A DNA stretch of 12,084 nt, from positions 1-12,084 of the forward strand of contig JAFTNI010000105.1 of the NCBI GenBank assembly GCA_017451975.1. The letters run 5' to 3'. Both the position numbers and the translations under genes were made by a program. Origin of the DNA: Clostridia bacterium (GTDB lineage Bacteria > Bacillota > Clostridia > Oscillospirales > CAG-272). This document shows positions 1 to 6,098 of this stretch, piece after piece. Position 1 is the stretch's first letter. Every line of letters starts with the position of its first letter. The notes under the pieces are model-generated. The model had not been told where the DNA came from and made no database searches. It was given only the letters and a program-made list of their open reading frames with translations.

Positions 1-163
1 GTTTATTGCCCAGCACGCCACGGCTACTTGCTGCCGCGGCTGCCTTGAAAAATGGTACAGGGTAAAAGCGGGCAAGGAGCTTACGCCCGCGCACGAAGAG
101 AAGATTGTAAACCTTATAATGGCTTGGCTTGAAAAGGAGATGCAGAATGATAAAAACGGGTAA
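1..163 (+). CDS. DUF4186 family protein, C-terminal part (5' end outside window)
   Basis: Reading from base 2, an open frame runs into the window and gives 53 residues before TAA at 161-163. The fragment starts with FIAQHATATCCRGCLEKWY and ends in a helical, charged tail (IVNLIMAWLEKE). From memory, this His/Cys-rich segment followed by an amphipathic helix is the C-terminal signature of the DUF4186 family, small bacterial proteins of unknown function. The three cysteines (CCxxC) with the nearby His could bind a metal, but that is inference. The stop lies 17 bases inside the next gene, so the two are probably translated in a coupled way from one mRNA. The upstream half, start codon and promoter are not in the window. 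The family call is fairly secure; no function can be given. Confidence 0.72.
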   Translation, partial: FIAQHATATCCRGCLEKWYRVKAGKELTPAHEEKIVNLIMAWLEKEMQNDKNG

Positions 164-356
164 ATACCGCCACTTTAAGGGCAACGAATACGAGGTTTTG
201 TTTGTTGCAAAGCACTCTGAAACGCTTGAGGAAATGGTTGTTTACCGCGCGCTTTACGGCGAAGGCGGCGTGTGGGTGCGCCCCGCGGCCATGTGGGAAG
301 AGGAAATAGAGCGCGACGGAAAGAGATTTAAACGATTTGAATATATAGGAGATTAA
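147..356 (+). CDS. DUF1653 family small protein
   Basis: This is a 69-residue protein, MIKTGKYRHFKGNEYEVL at its N-terminus, followed by AKHSETLEEMVVYRALYG and WVRPAAMWEE. Those three blocks are the recognisable core of DUF1653, a single-domain, mostly beta family usually 65-80 residues long, so it looks complete. The function is unknown; the compact basic/aromatic surface has no visible catalytic motif. I chose the ATG at 147 because AGGAG at 135-139 sits 7 bases upstream and because family members begin with the M-I-K-x-G-K-Y-x-H pattern; an in-frame upstream extension to 129 would add six residues that do not fit the family. It overlaps the DUF4186 gene by 17 bases and is followed after 4 bases by the reductase gene. 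Confidence 0.85.
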   Translation: MIKTGKYRHFKGNEYEVLFVAKHSETLEEMVVYRALYGEGGVWVRPAAMWEEEIERDGKRFKRFEYIGD

Positions 357-360
357 AATT

Positions 361-1386
361 ATGCTTACAGTAAGACTTGGAAAAACGGGAATAGTTTCCC
401 CGAAAAATGCTTTCGGTGCGCTCCCCGTGCAGAGGGTGAGCGAGGAATATGCCGTAATGCTTCTGCGCAAGGCGTATGGCGCGGGCATACGCTTTTTCGA
501 TACGGCGCGCGCCTATTCCGATAGCGAGCGCAAGGTAGGCTTGGCGCTCGGCGGCGTGCGCGAAAACGTGTACATCGCCACGAAAACGGGCTCTTTTACC
601 GTAGAGGGCTTCCGGCGCGACCTTGAAACGAGCCTTGCCACGCTCGGTACAAGCTACATAGATATTTACCAGTTCCACAACCCGCCTTTCTGCCCGAAGC
701 CAGGCGACGGCACGGGGCTTTACGAGGCCATGATTGAAGCAAAGGCGCAAGGCAAGATACGCCATATCGGCATAACGAACCACCGCCTTGCCGTTGCGCA
801 CGAGGCAGTGGAATCGGGGCTTTACGAAACCTTGCAGTTTCCTTTCTGCTACCTTGCTACGGAAAAGGACATAGAGATAGTGGAGCTTTGCCGCAAGCAC
901 GAAGTGGGCTTCATTGCCATGAAGGGGCTTTCGGGAGGACTTATTACAAAATCGGAGGCGGCTTTTGCTTTTATGGCGCAGTTCGAAAACGTGCTCCCCA
1001 TATGGGGCATACAGCGAGAAAGCGAGCTTGACGAGTGGATTTCCTACATGGAAAATCCTGCTGAAATGACAGCGGAGGTTTCTGCGCTTATCGCGCACGA
1101 CAGGGAAGAATTGCTCGGCGAATTCTGCCGCGGCTGCGGATATTGTATGCCTTGCCCCGCAGGCATTGAAATCAACATCTGTGCGCGCATGAGCCCGCTT
1201 ATACGCCGTTCGCCCTCTGCCCAGTGGCTCACGGAAGAAAAGCAGGCTATGATGATGAAAATAGAAGAATGTAAAAACTGCGGCAGGTGCAAAACGAAAT
1301 GCCCCTATGGGCTGGATACCCCCGAGCTTTTGCGCCGCAACCTTGAGGATTACAAAAACATTCTTGCAGGAAAAGTAAAGCTTTAA
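361..1386 (+). CDS. Aldo/keto reductase with C-terminal Cys-rich Fe-S motifs
   Basis: This is a 341-residue cytoplasmic oxidoreductase. Residues 1 to about 235 form an aldo/keto reductase TIM barrel, with the expected catalytic tetrad visible: Asp47 (FFDTA), Tyr52 (RAYSDSE), Lys75 (ATKTG) and His106 (YQFHN). The C-terminus carries two cysteine clusters, C256-C259-C262-C265 followed by Pro (CRGCGYCMPCP) and C304-C307-C310-C314 followed by Pro (CKNCGRCKTKCP), which in this subfamily are read as ferredoxin-like 4Fe-4S sites. The combination suggests a reductase that exchanges electrons with an Fe-S carrier as well as, or instead of, using NAD(P)H; the substrate is not predictable. AGGAG at 347-351 supports the ATG at 361. 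The gene sits 4 bases after the DUF1653 gene and 10 bases before the thioesterase, so it belongs to the same transcript. Confidence 0.92.
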   Translation: MLTVRLGKTGIVSPKNAFGALPVQRVSEEYAVMLLRKAYGAGIRFFDTARAYSDSERKVGLALGGVRENVYIATKTGSFTVEGFRRDLETSLATLGTSYIDIYQFHNPPFCPKPGDGTGLYEAMIEAKAQGKIRHIGITNHRLAVAHEAVESGLYETLQFPFCYLATEKDIEIVELCRKHEVGFIAMKGLSGGLITKSEAAFAFMAQFENVLPIWGIQRESELDEWISYMENPAEMTAEVSALIAHDREELLGEFCRGCGYCMPCPAGIEINICARMSPLIRRSPSAQWLTEEKQAMMMKIEECKNCGRCKTKCPYGLDTPELLRRNLEDYKNILAGKVKL

Positions 1387-1396
1387 GAGGGGAAAT

Positions 1397-1801
1397 ATGG
1401 CTTATATACACAAGGTTCAATATTATGAAACTGACAGAATGGGTGTTACACACCATTCAAACTATATCCGTTTTATGGAGGAGGCGAGGATAGATTTCCT
1501 CGCGGGAATAGGCTTTGGCTACGATAAAATGGAGGAAATGGGCATAATTTCGCCCGTTACGTCTATTTCGTGCGATTTTAAAAGACCCACTACCTACCCC
1601 GACGAAATAGAAATTGAGGTATACGTTAAAAATTCAAGCGCCGCAAGCGTGGTGCTTGGCTACGATATGAAATGCCGCGGCGAGCTTGTGTTTACGGCGG
1701 AAAGCCGCCACTGCTTTATAAAAAGCGGCAAGATAATCTGGCTAAAGCGCGAAATGCCCGAGCTTTACGAGCACCTTGCGGAGCTTACGAAAGAGAAATA
1801 A
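1397..1801 (+). CDS. Acyl-CoA thioesterase, hotdog fold (YbgC/4HBT type)
   Basis: This 134-residue protein is typical of single-domain hotdog thioesterases, which hydrolyse acyl-CoA or related thioesters. The family signature is near the N-terminus: VQYYETDRMGVTHHSNYIRF, with the catalytic-type Asp13, His19/His20 and Asn22-Tyr23, followed by the long hotdog helix (MEEARIDFL). A second-half beta sheet follows (EIEIEVYVKNSSAASVVLGY). The usual form of the motif is Y-x-x-T/D-x-x-G-V-x-(Y/H)-H-x-N-Y, and nothing essential is missing. The start ATG at 1397 follows a GAGGGG ribosome binding site at 1387-1392, only 10 bases after the reductase stop. The product is cytosolic. The real substrate cannot be read from sequence; relatives act on aromatic, branched or short-chain acyl-CoAs. 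Confidence 0.9.
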   Translation: MAYIHKVQYYETDRMGVTHHSNYIRFMEEARIDFLAGIGFGYDKMEEMGIISPVTSISCDFKRPTTYPDEIEIEVYVKNSSAASVVLGYDMKCRGELVFTAESRHCFIKSGKIIWLKREMPELYEHLAELTKEK

Positions 1802-1840
1802 TGTGAAATAACACCTGTGAAGGTATCTTCCGTAAATATC

Positions 1841-1917
1841 GTAGGGCGGTGGCTTGCTACCGCCGAAAACAAATGGTATGGAATAATAAAGCGGCGGGAG
1901 ATGAACCCCCGCCCTAC
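1841..1917 (+). repeat. Palindromic twin-hairpin intergenic repeat (REP/BIME-like)
   Basis: This 77-base element is bounded by a perfect 9-bp terminal inverted repeat, GTAGGGCGG at 1841-1849 and CCGCCCTAC at 1909-1917. Each end also folds on itself: the left arm pairs GGCGGT with ACCGCC around GGCTTGCT, and the right arm pairs GGCGGG with CCCGCC. The reverse complement of the right arm has the same layout as the left arm, so this looks like two inverted copies of one short palindrome with an AT-rich spacer. It is GC-rich, non-coding and lies just after the thioesterase stop. Its organisation resembles REP/BIME elements; only one copy is in this window, so repeat status in the genome is inferred. 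Confidence 0.6.
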
Positions 1918-1920
1918 AGC

Positions 1921-1955
1921 AAAAGGAGCACGAGTATTTGTTCGTGCTCCTTTTT
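1921..1955. terminator. Bidirectional rho-independent terminator between convergent genes
   Basis: A 13-bp perfect stem (1921-1933 with 1942-1954, AAAAGGAGCACGA and its complement) encloses an 8-base loop and ends in TTTTT. The A-run on the left gives a T-run on the other strand, so it can end both the thioesterase transcript (+) and the regulator transcript (-), which stop at 1801 and 1989 and converge on it. Confidence 0.9.
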
Positions 1956-1988
1956 ACATTCATTTCCTGCGTAAGGCGGGGCTATTAA

Positions 1989-3080
1989 TTACGGCTTTTT
2001 AGCTGCGGACTTCAAGCGGCTGACAAGTGCTTCATACCGTGTGTCGGTTCGTAAAATGGAAACTTCATTATCGGTAGTTATCCAATCAAGGAATGACTGA
2101 GAATAGTTTCCTTCCGCTTCCATAATTACTCCGCCGTCTGCATATCCGCGAAGTATAGGCGTTGAATGCGGAGCGTTGAAATCGTAAGTATCTGCATGAA
2201 CGTTGTAACCTACACACCGTTCAAGCCAAACCCAAGCATTATCATAGTCTTGTTTGCCTAAGAAATACTTGAACATAAAATAACTTGCCATTGCGCCGTA
2301 ATATGCATTTTGCTGATAATCTCCATCGGGGTAAAGACATTCAAGGAGATCGATCTCAAATTGAGAAAACTCCTTTCTTTCTTCCCACGAATATATCAAT
2401 TTTCCGCTATCATCACAATGACCTTTCAGGCAATGGATCATTGATAACAATTCATTGACTAAAAAATGAATATATTCTTGACGTTCCTTAAAGCCGTCAG
2501 CCCCTTTCCAACGATATACCATAAAGCTTTCATATGAAAAATGAGTGCGTGGCATTTCCTTAGCCAGTTTCATCATTTCGTCTTTTTTACCTGCGTATCC
2601 GTAAGCAGTTCCAAGAGTATCAATGGCTTCGTATCGCGTGGTGCTATCGGTACATTCCGCAAGAATCCTATTGCAAAGATCAAAAACCTCGTCATATTCC
2701 TTGATGCCTTTTCTGGAATATTCACAAACCAATGAATCAGCAAGGCGATGTATTATCTTATAGTCTCGTGGAAATTTTTTGTTTGCTTCGCGGAGAATCG
2801 CAGTACGCTCCGCCCCTTTTCCTTGATGTCCAAGCTCTGCTGCTTCGTTTAAATATTTTTTTATTTCCTCGTTATTTTTTTCAATATCAATTCCAAGCAG
2901 AACATCCGATGAAACATCGAAAATATGACAGAGTGCGGGGAGCTGGGAAATATCGGGAGCAGTTCGGTCGCACTCCCACTGTGAGATTGCACGCGATGTG
3001 ATTCCAAGATATTCAGCAAGCTGTTCTTGTGTTATATCTTTCTCCCGGCGCAAACGTTTAATGGTAGAACCAATAGACAT
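1989..3080 (-). CDS. XRE-family transcriptional regulator with helical (TPR-like) C-terminal domain
   Basis: This is a 363-residue putative regulator. Residues 1-62 form a Cro/C1-type helix-turn-helix (SIGSTIKRLRREKDITQEQL, then AEYLGITSRAISQWE), followed by the family's usual tail (PDISQLPALCHIFDVSSDVLLGID). The remaining 300 residues are mainly helical, with repeat-like pairs of helices (AERTAILREANKKFP; YEAIDTLGTAYGYAGKKDEM; DNAWVWLERCVGYN), as in clostridial XRE proteins whose C-terminal TPR-like domain senses an unknown ligand or peptide. The ATG at 3080 is preferred over a TTG fifteen bases upstream because GGAGG (3089-3093) lies 8 bases before it and would overlap the TTG. Base composition is visibly AT-richer and codon use different from the flanking GCG/GGC-rich genes, suggesting separate acquisition. 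It diverges from the rhamnosidase, a possible target. Confidence 0.88.
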   Translation of the reverse strand: MSIGSTIKRLRREKDITQEQLAEYLGITSRAISQWECDRTAPDISQLPALCHIFDVSSDVLLGIDIEKNNEEIKKYLNEAAELGHQGKGAERTAILREANKKFPRDYKIIHRLADSLVCEYSRKGIKEYDEVFDLCNRILAECTDSTTRYEAIDTLGTAYGYAGKKDEMMKLAKEMPRTHFSYESFMVYRWKGADGFKERQEYIHFLVNELLSMIHCLKGHCDDSGKLIYSWEERKEFSQFEIDLLECLYPDGDYQQNAYYGAMASYFMFKYFLGKQDYDNAWVWLERCVGYNVHADTYDFNAPHSTPILRGYADGGVIMEAEGNYSQSFLDWITTDNEVSILRTDTRYEALVSRLKSAAKKP

Positions 3081-3103
3081 AATTTTGTCCTCCAAAAAGT
3101 ATT

Positions 3104-3117
3104 CAAAAGCGCTTTTG
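3104..3117. promoter_or_regulatory. 14-bp perfect palindrome, candidate operator of the XRE regulator
   Basis: CAAAAGCGCTTTTG is a perfect palindrome 24 bases upstream of the regulator start codon. XRE proteins bind as dimers to palindromes of about this length and often repress their own gene. A TATAAT on the - strand (3125-3130) lies just upstream of it, so a protein bound here would block a start site near 3118. Operator function is inference. Confidence 0.45.
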
Positions 3118-3201
3118 TGATTTTATTATATCAAATTTCAGAAATTATTCCACGAAGTATTTGTTGAGACAAAATATAGTTTCGCTTTGATTTTTTAAGA
3201 T

Positions 3202-3230
3202 ATTATATCATAAATGCCGTAATGTTGCAA
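3202..3230 (-). promoter_or_regulatory. Sigma-A promoter for the XRE regulator gene
   Basis: On the - strand, TTGCAA (3225-3230) is followed by 17 bases and a perfect TATAAT (3202-3207). The start would be near 3195, giving a leader of about 115 bases before the ATG at 3080. A second TATAAT at 3125-3130 lacks a convincing -35 box and may be a weaker, proximal start. Confidence 0.7.
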
Positions 3231-3265
3231 GAAAAAGACATATTCATTTTGAATATGTCTTTTTC
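3231..3265. terminator. Perfect 16-bp-stem hairpin with A and T runs (terminator-like, bidirectional)
   Basis: GAAAAAGACATATTCA (3231-3246) pairs perfectly with its complement at 3250-3265 across a TTT loop, with five T residues at the end on either strand. It looks like a rho-independent terminator, yet no gene reads into it from either side: both neighbours are transcribed away. It directly abuts the -35 box of the regulator promoter. It could insulate the two divergent units or be left over from a lost gene. Confidence 0.6.
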
Positions 3266-3345
3266 AATATAATCTGCTTTATCACAGGCTCTTCAATGTG
3301 TTTTTGTAATATCCCGTCTTATTCTTGCAAAAATTCGTTTTGAAA

Positions 3346-3374
3346 TTGACATTCAGTGGTAAAAATGTTATCCT
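3346..3374 (+). promoter_or_regulatory. Sigma-A promoter for the rhamnosidase gene
   Basis: A perfect TTGACA (3346-3351), a 17-base spacer and TATCCT (3369-3374, four of six matches to consensus) predict a start near 3381. The weaker -10 box suggests moderate or activator-dependent output. TGAGG at 3397-3401 is the ribosome binding site, 5 bases before the ATG. Confidence 0.72.
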
Positions 3375-3406
3375 AAAATATATAAATCTTTTACCGTGAG
3401 GTTATT

Positions 3407-5911
3407 ATGCAAATTAAAATAAATTCACTTATCACTCCTTTTATAGATACTACACCGCGATTTTCGTGGAGCTTGCCCGAGGGCAATTTTGCTTCGCAAA
3501 AAGCATATATGCTCACGGTGGCTACAGACAAAGCCTTTGAAAACACCGTTTTTTCCACGCGCGCGGAAACTGCCGAGCGCGCAAACGTGCGCTGCGATAT
3601 AGCACTTTTGCCGCACACGAAATATTTCGTGCGCATATGCGCCGAACTTTGCGGCGGCGAAACCGTCACGGGCGAAACATATTTCTGCACGGGCTTTATG
3701 GGCGGAGAATGGGATGCAAAATACATCACGGGCGGCGACGCTAAAAAGCGTGACGCCGTGCTGCCCGCGGTTTACCTGCGCCGTGAGTTTGCGGCGAAAA
3801 AGCCGCGCCGCGCCGTGCTTTACGTTGTAGGGCTCGGCTACTTTGAAGCACACATCAACGGCGAAAAAGTAGGAGACGATTTCCTCTCAACTCCTTTTAC
3901 CGCCTACGATAAAAATATACTCTACCGCGCCTTTGACGTGACGGAAATGCTCGCAGAGGGCGAAAACGCCATAGGAGTTATACTCGGTAACGGCTTCTAC
4001 AACTGCTTTACCGAGGACCCGTGGCAAACGAACACGGCGCCTTGGCGCGATGTACCCAAGCTTATGCTGGAGCTTCATATGGAATATGAGCACGGCACGG
4101 AAAAGCTCCTTTCCGATGGCACCTGGAGCTATGTGGAAGGCCCCATTCGCTTCAACGGCATACGCCACGGCGAGGAGTACGATGCAAACTTTGAAAAAGA
4201 GGGCTGGGATAAGCCCGGCTACACGGGCGAAGAGAAGCCCGCGCGCTACGTGCGCAACCCCGGCGCGCGCCTTTCGCTTATGGAAATGGAGCCTATTCGT
4301 GTTATTGCAAAATACAAGCCCGTGCTTTGCCGCAAGACGGAAAACGGCTACCTCTACGAGCTTGCGCAGAATATCGCGGGTGTGGCGAACATTACATTCT
4401 GTGGGAAAGCGGGCGCTCGCTACACCGTGCGATATACAGATAGGCTTATGGAAGATGGCGAGCCCGACCACGAATCGCTCGCGTGCTTTATACGCAACTA
4501 TTGCTTCCAGACCGACGTGTACACGAAGAAAAGCGACGCCCCCGAAAGCTTCCACTCCATCTTCACATACCACGGCTTTCAATATATCGAGGTTACGGGC
4601 GGCGACTGCCCCGAGCTTTGCGATATAGAAGCGTGGGCGCTCTGCAACGATTTTGAAAAGAGGGCGGAATTTGCCTGCTCCGATGAAACCGTGAACAAAA
4701 TAGAGCATCTTTGCCATGCTTCCACGGTTTCGTGCTGTATGCACACGCTTTCGGCGGACGCCGTGCGCGAAAAAAGCTCGTGGACGGGCGACACAGGACT
4801 TTCTGCAGAGCAGCTGCTTATAAACTACAACGCAGAAAACCTTATGCGCAAATGGCAGCAGGACCTGCGCGATTCCATGCGCCCGGGCGGCTGTATGCCG
4901 TGCATAGTGCCCTCTGCGGGCTGGGGCTACAGCGGCGACCTCAACGGCCCCGACTGGTGCAACCCCATGGTAGACGTACCGTGGAACCTCTACACGGAAT
5001 ACGGCGACCTTGCGGTTCTGCGCGATAACTACGAAGCGCTTTGCGCTCACGTTTCCTATATCACGTCGATGTCGCAGGGGTATATTGCCGAATACGGCCT
5101 TGGCGACTGGTGCGCCCCCTTCGACGGCCCCGCTATAAGCGTAAATATGAGCGCGTACAAATGCCCCCTTGCCGTAAGCGATACGGCGTTTTACCACAGC
5201 GCCGTGAAAATGGCAGAAAAATACGCCCGTTTGCTCGGCTTCTGCGCCGACGCGGAAAAATACGCGGCTCTTGCTTCGAAGGTGAAGGCGGCTTTCCGCG
5301 AAAAATTCTTCGATGCCGAAAATTGCACCGTATACGGCGATTGCCAAAGCGCGACGGCGATGATGGTTTACCATGGTCTTGCAAACGAAGAAGAAATTCC
5401 GCAGCTTGTGGAAACGCTTGCGCGCATAATAGAGCGCGACGGCTACCACCCCGATTTCGGCATACTCGGCTGCAAAGCGGTTGTGGAAACGCTCGGCAGG
5501 TACGGCAGGGCAGACCTCGTTTTAAAAATGCTGACGAACCCCACTTACCCCAGCATGAAGGTTTGGCTCGATATGGGCGCAACGACTCTTTTTGAATGTT
5601 GGAACGGCGGAGGCTCGCGCAACCAGCATATGTTTTCCTCCGTTTCGGCTTTCTTCCATAAATATGTGGCGGGGCTTTCCGCCGCAGCACCCGGCTACCG
5701 CGAGCTTGAGTTCCGCCCCGCGCTTTACACAGAGCTTACGTATGCAAGCGCGAGCGTGAACACGCCCTATGGCAAAGCGGCTTGCGGCTTTGAAAAGCAG
5801 AACGGCAAAACCACGGTTTACCTCACCGTTCCCGCAGATTGCACGGGCAAGCTTTATATTGGCGAAACCGTGCGCGAATTTACGGCGGGCGAATATGCCG
5901 TTGAGGTTTGA
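3407..5911 (+). CDS. GH78 family alpha-L-rhamnosidase
   Basis: This 834-residue enzyme should release terminal alpha-L-rhamnose from plant polysaccharides or glycosides by an inverting mechanism. There is no signal peptide, so it acts in the cytoplasm on imported oligosaccharides. The GH78 layout is complete: Fn3-like N-domain (about 5-95), lectin-like Bac_rhamnosid_N domain (about 120-290, with FEAHINGEKVGDD and NAIGVILGNGFY), beta domain (about 300-410), six-hairpin catalytic domain (about 415-750) and C-terminal beta domain (about 755-834). Catalytic-type residues are visible in DAVREKSSWTGD (Asp451, Glu455, Asp462) and GATTLFECW (Glu730, the likely base). The usual DCPxRE sequence is replaced by DAVRE, one residue shorter. 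The later SRNQHMFSSV block matches the family's S-x-N-H/Q-x-M-F region. The gene stands alone, with its own promoter and terminator, divergent from the XRE regulator; no rhamnose catabolic genes are nearby. Confidence 0.92.
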   Translation: MQIKINSLITPFIDTTPRFSWSLPEGNFASQKAYMLTVATDKAFENTVFSTRAETAERANVRCDIALLPHTKYFVRICAELCGGETVTGETYFCTGFMGGEWDAKYITGGDAKKRDAVLPAVYLRREFAAKKPRRAVLYVVGLGYFEAHINGEKVGDDFLSTPFTAYDKNILYRAFDVTEMLAEGENAIGVILGNGFYNCFTEDPWQTNTAPWRDVPKLMLELHMEYEHGTEKLLSDGTWSYVEGPIRFNGIRHGEEYDANFEKEGWDKPGYTGEEKPARYVRNPGARLSLMEMEPIRVIAKYKPVLCRKTENGYLYELAQNIAGVANITFCGKAGARYTVRYTDRLMEDGEPDHESLACFIRNYCFQTDVYTKKSDAPESFHSIFTYHGFQYIEVTGGDCPELCDIEAWALCNDFEKRAEFACSDETVNKIEHLCHASTVSCCMHTLSADAVREKSSWTGDTGLSAEQLLINYNAENLMRKWQQDLRDSMRPGGCMPCIVPSAGWGYSGDLNGPDWCNPMVDVPWNLYTEYGDLAVLRDNYEALCAHVSYITSMSQGYIAEYGLGDWCAPFDGPAISVNMSAYKCPLAVSDTAFYHSAVKMAEKYARLLGFCADAEKYAALASKVKAAFREKFFDAENCTVYGDCQSATAMMVYHGLANEEEIPQLVETLARIIERDGYHPDFGILGCKAVVETLGRYGRADLVLKMLTNPTYPSMKVWLDMGATTLFECWNGGGSRNQHMFSSVSAFFHKYVAGLSAAAPGYRELEFRPALYTELTYASASVNTPYGKAACGFEKQNGKTTVYLTVPADCTGKLYIGETVREFTAGEYAVEV

Positions 5912-5962
5912 ATATAAACAGTTTATCTTCAAAGCACTACGCCTCTATATACAAAAAAATAA

Positions 5963-5994
5963 AAGCCTCCTTTTACAGGGAGGCTTAATTTTTT
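5963..5994 (+). terminator. Rho-independent terminator after the rhamnosidase gene
   Basis: An 8-bp perfect stem (AAGCCTCC 5963-5970, GGAGGCTT 5979-5986) with an 8-base loop is followed by AATTTTTT. It starts about 50 bases after the rhamnosidase stop and separates that unit from the next operon's promoter. Confidence 0.88.
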
Positions 5995-6035
5995 CAAAAT
6001 TCATTATATATTTACAATACTTTTTTCGTTTTTAC

Positions 6036-6064
6036 TTGCATTATGGCGCGAAATGAAGTAAAAT
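6036..6064 (+). promoter_or_regulatory. Sigma-A promoter of the ymfF-ymfH-lgt-folD operon
   Basis: TTGCAT (6036-6041), a 17-base spacer and TAAAAT (6059-6064) predict a start near 6071, giving a leader of under 30 bases. GGAGG at 6089-6093 lies 5 bases before the ATG at 6099. No other promoter is evident before the folD terminator. Confidence 0.75.
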
Positions 6065-6098
6065 AATATTTATTAGGTTTAGTATTACGGAGGTAAAA

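Larger units (their letters stand above)
3081..3406. other. Divergent intergenic control region
   Basis: This 326-base AT-rich stretch separates two divergent genes and I see no convincing gene in it. From left to right it contains the regulator's ribosome binding site (3089-3093), the 14-bp palindrome, the regulator promoter, the perfect hairpin, about 80 bases without recognised signals (3266-3345), and the rhamnosidase promoter and ribosome binding site. Confidence 0.75.

Noticed and set aside
1841..1955. CRISPR or attachment-site reading of the palindromes
   Set aside because: There is no series of equal direct repeats with spacers, no cas gene, no integrase and no tRNA nearby; the structure is a palindromic repeat plus a terminator.
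1817..2002. 61-codon open frame on the + strand after the thioesterase gene
   Set aside because: It runs straight through the twin-hairpin repeat and the terminator, has no ribosome binding site and no protein-like composition.
3081..3195. Riboswitch in the regulator leader
   Set aside because: The leader is about 115 bases long, but I see no conserved aptamer sequence or paired terminator/antiterminator before the start codon; the palindrome is better read as an operator.
3293..3352. 19-codon basic micro-ORF on the - strand, ending before the orphan hairpin
   Set aside because: It would explain the hairpin as its terminator, but it has no ribosome binding site at a usable distance, overlaps the rhamnosidase -35 box and is short enough to arise by chance.
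3887..5449. 520-codon open frame on the - strand inside the rhamnosidase gene
   Set aside because: It is an antisense shadow caused by the GC-rich codon pattern of the real gene; the sequence is Arg/Ala/Val/His-rich with no family features.
5769..6056. 95-codon + strand open frame across the end of the rhamnosidase gene
   Set aside because: It overlaps the real C-terminus in another frame and reads through the terminator at 5963-5994.
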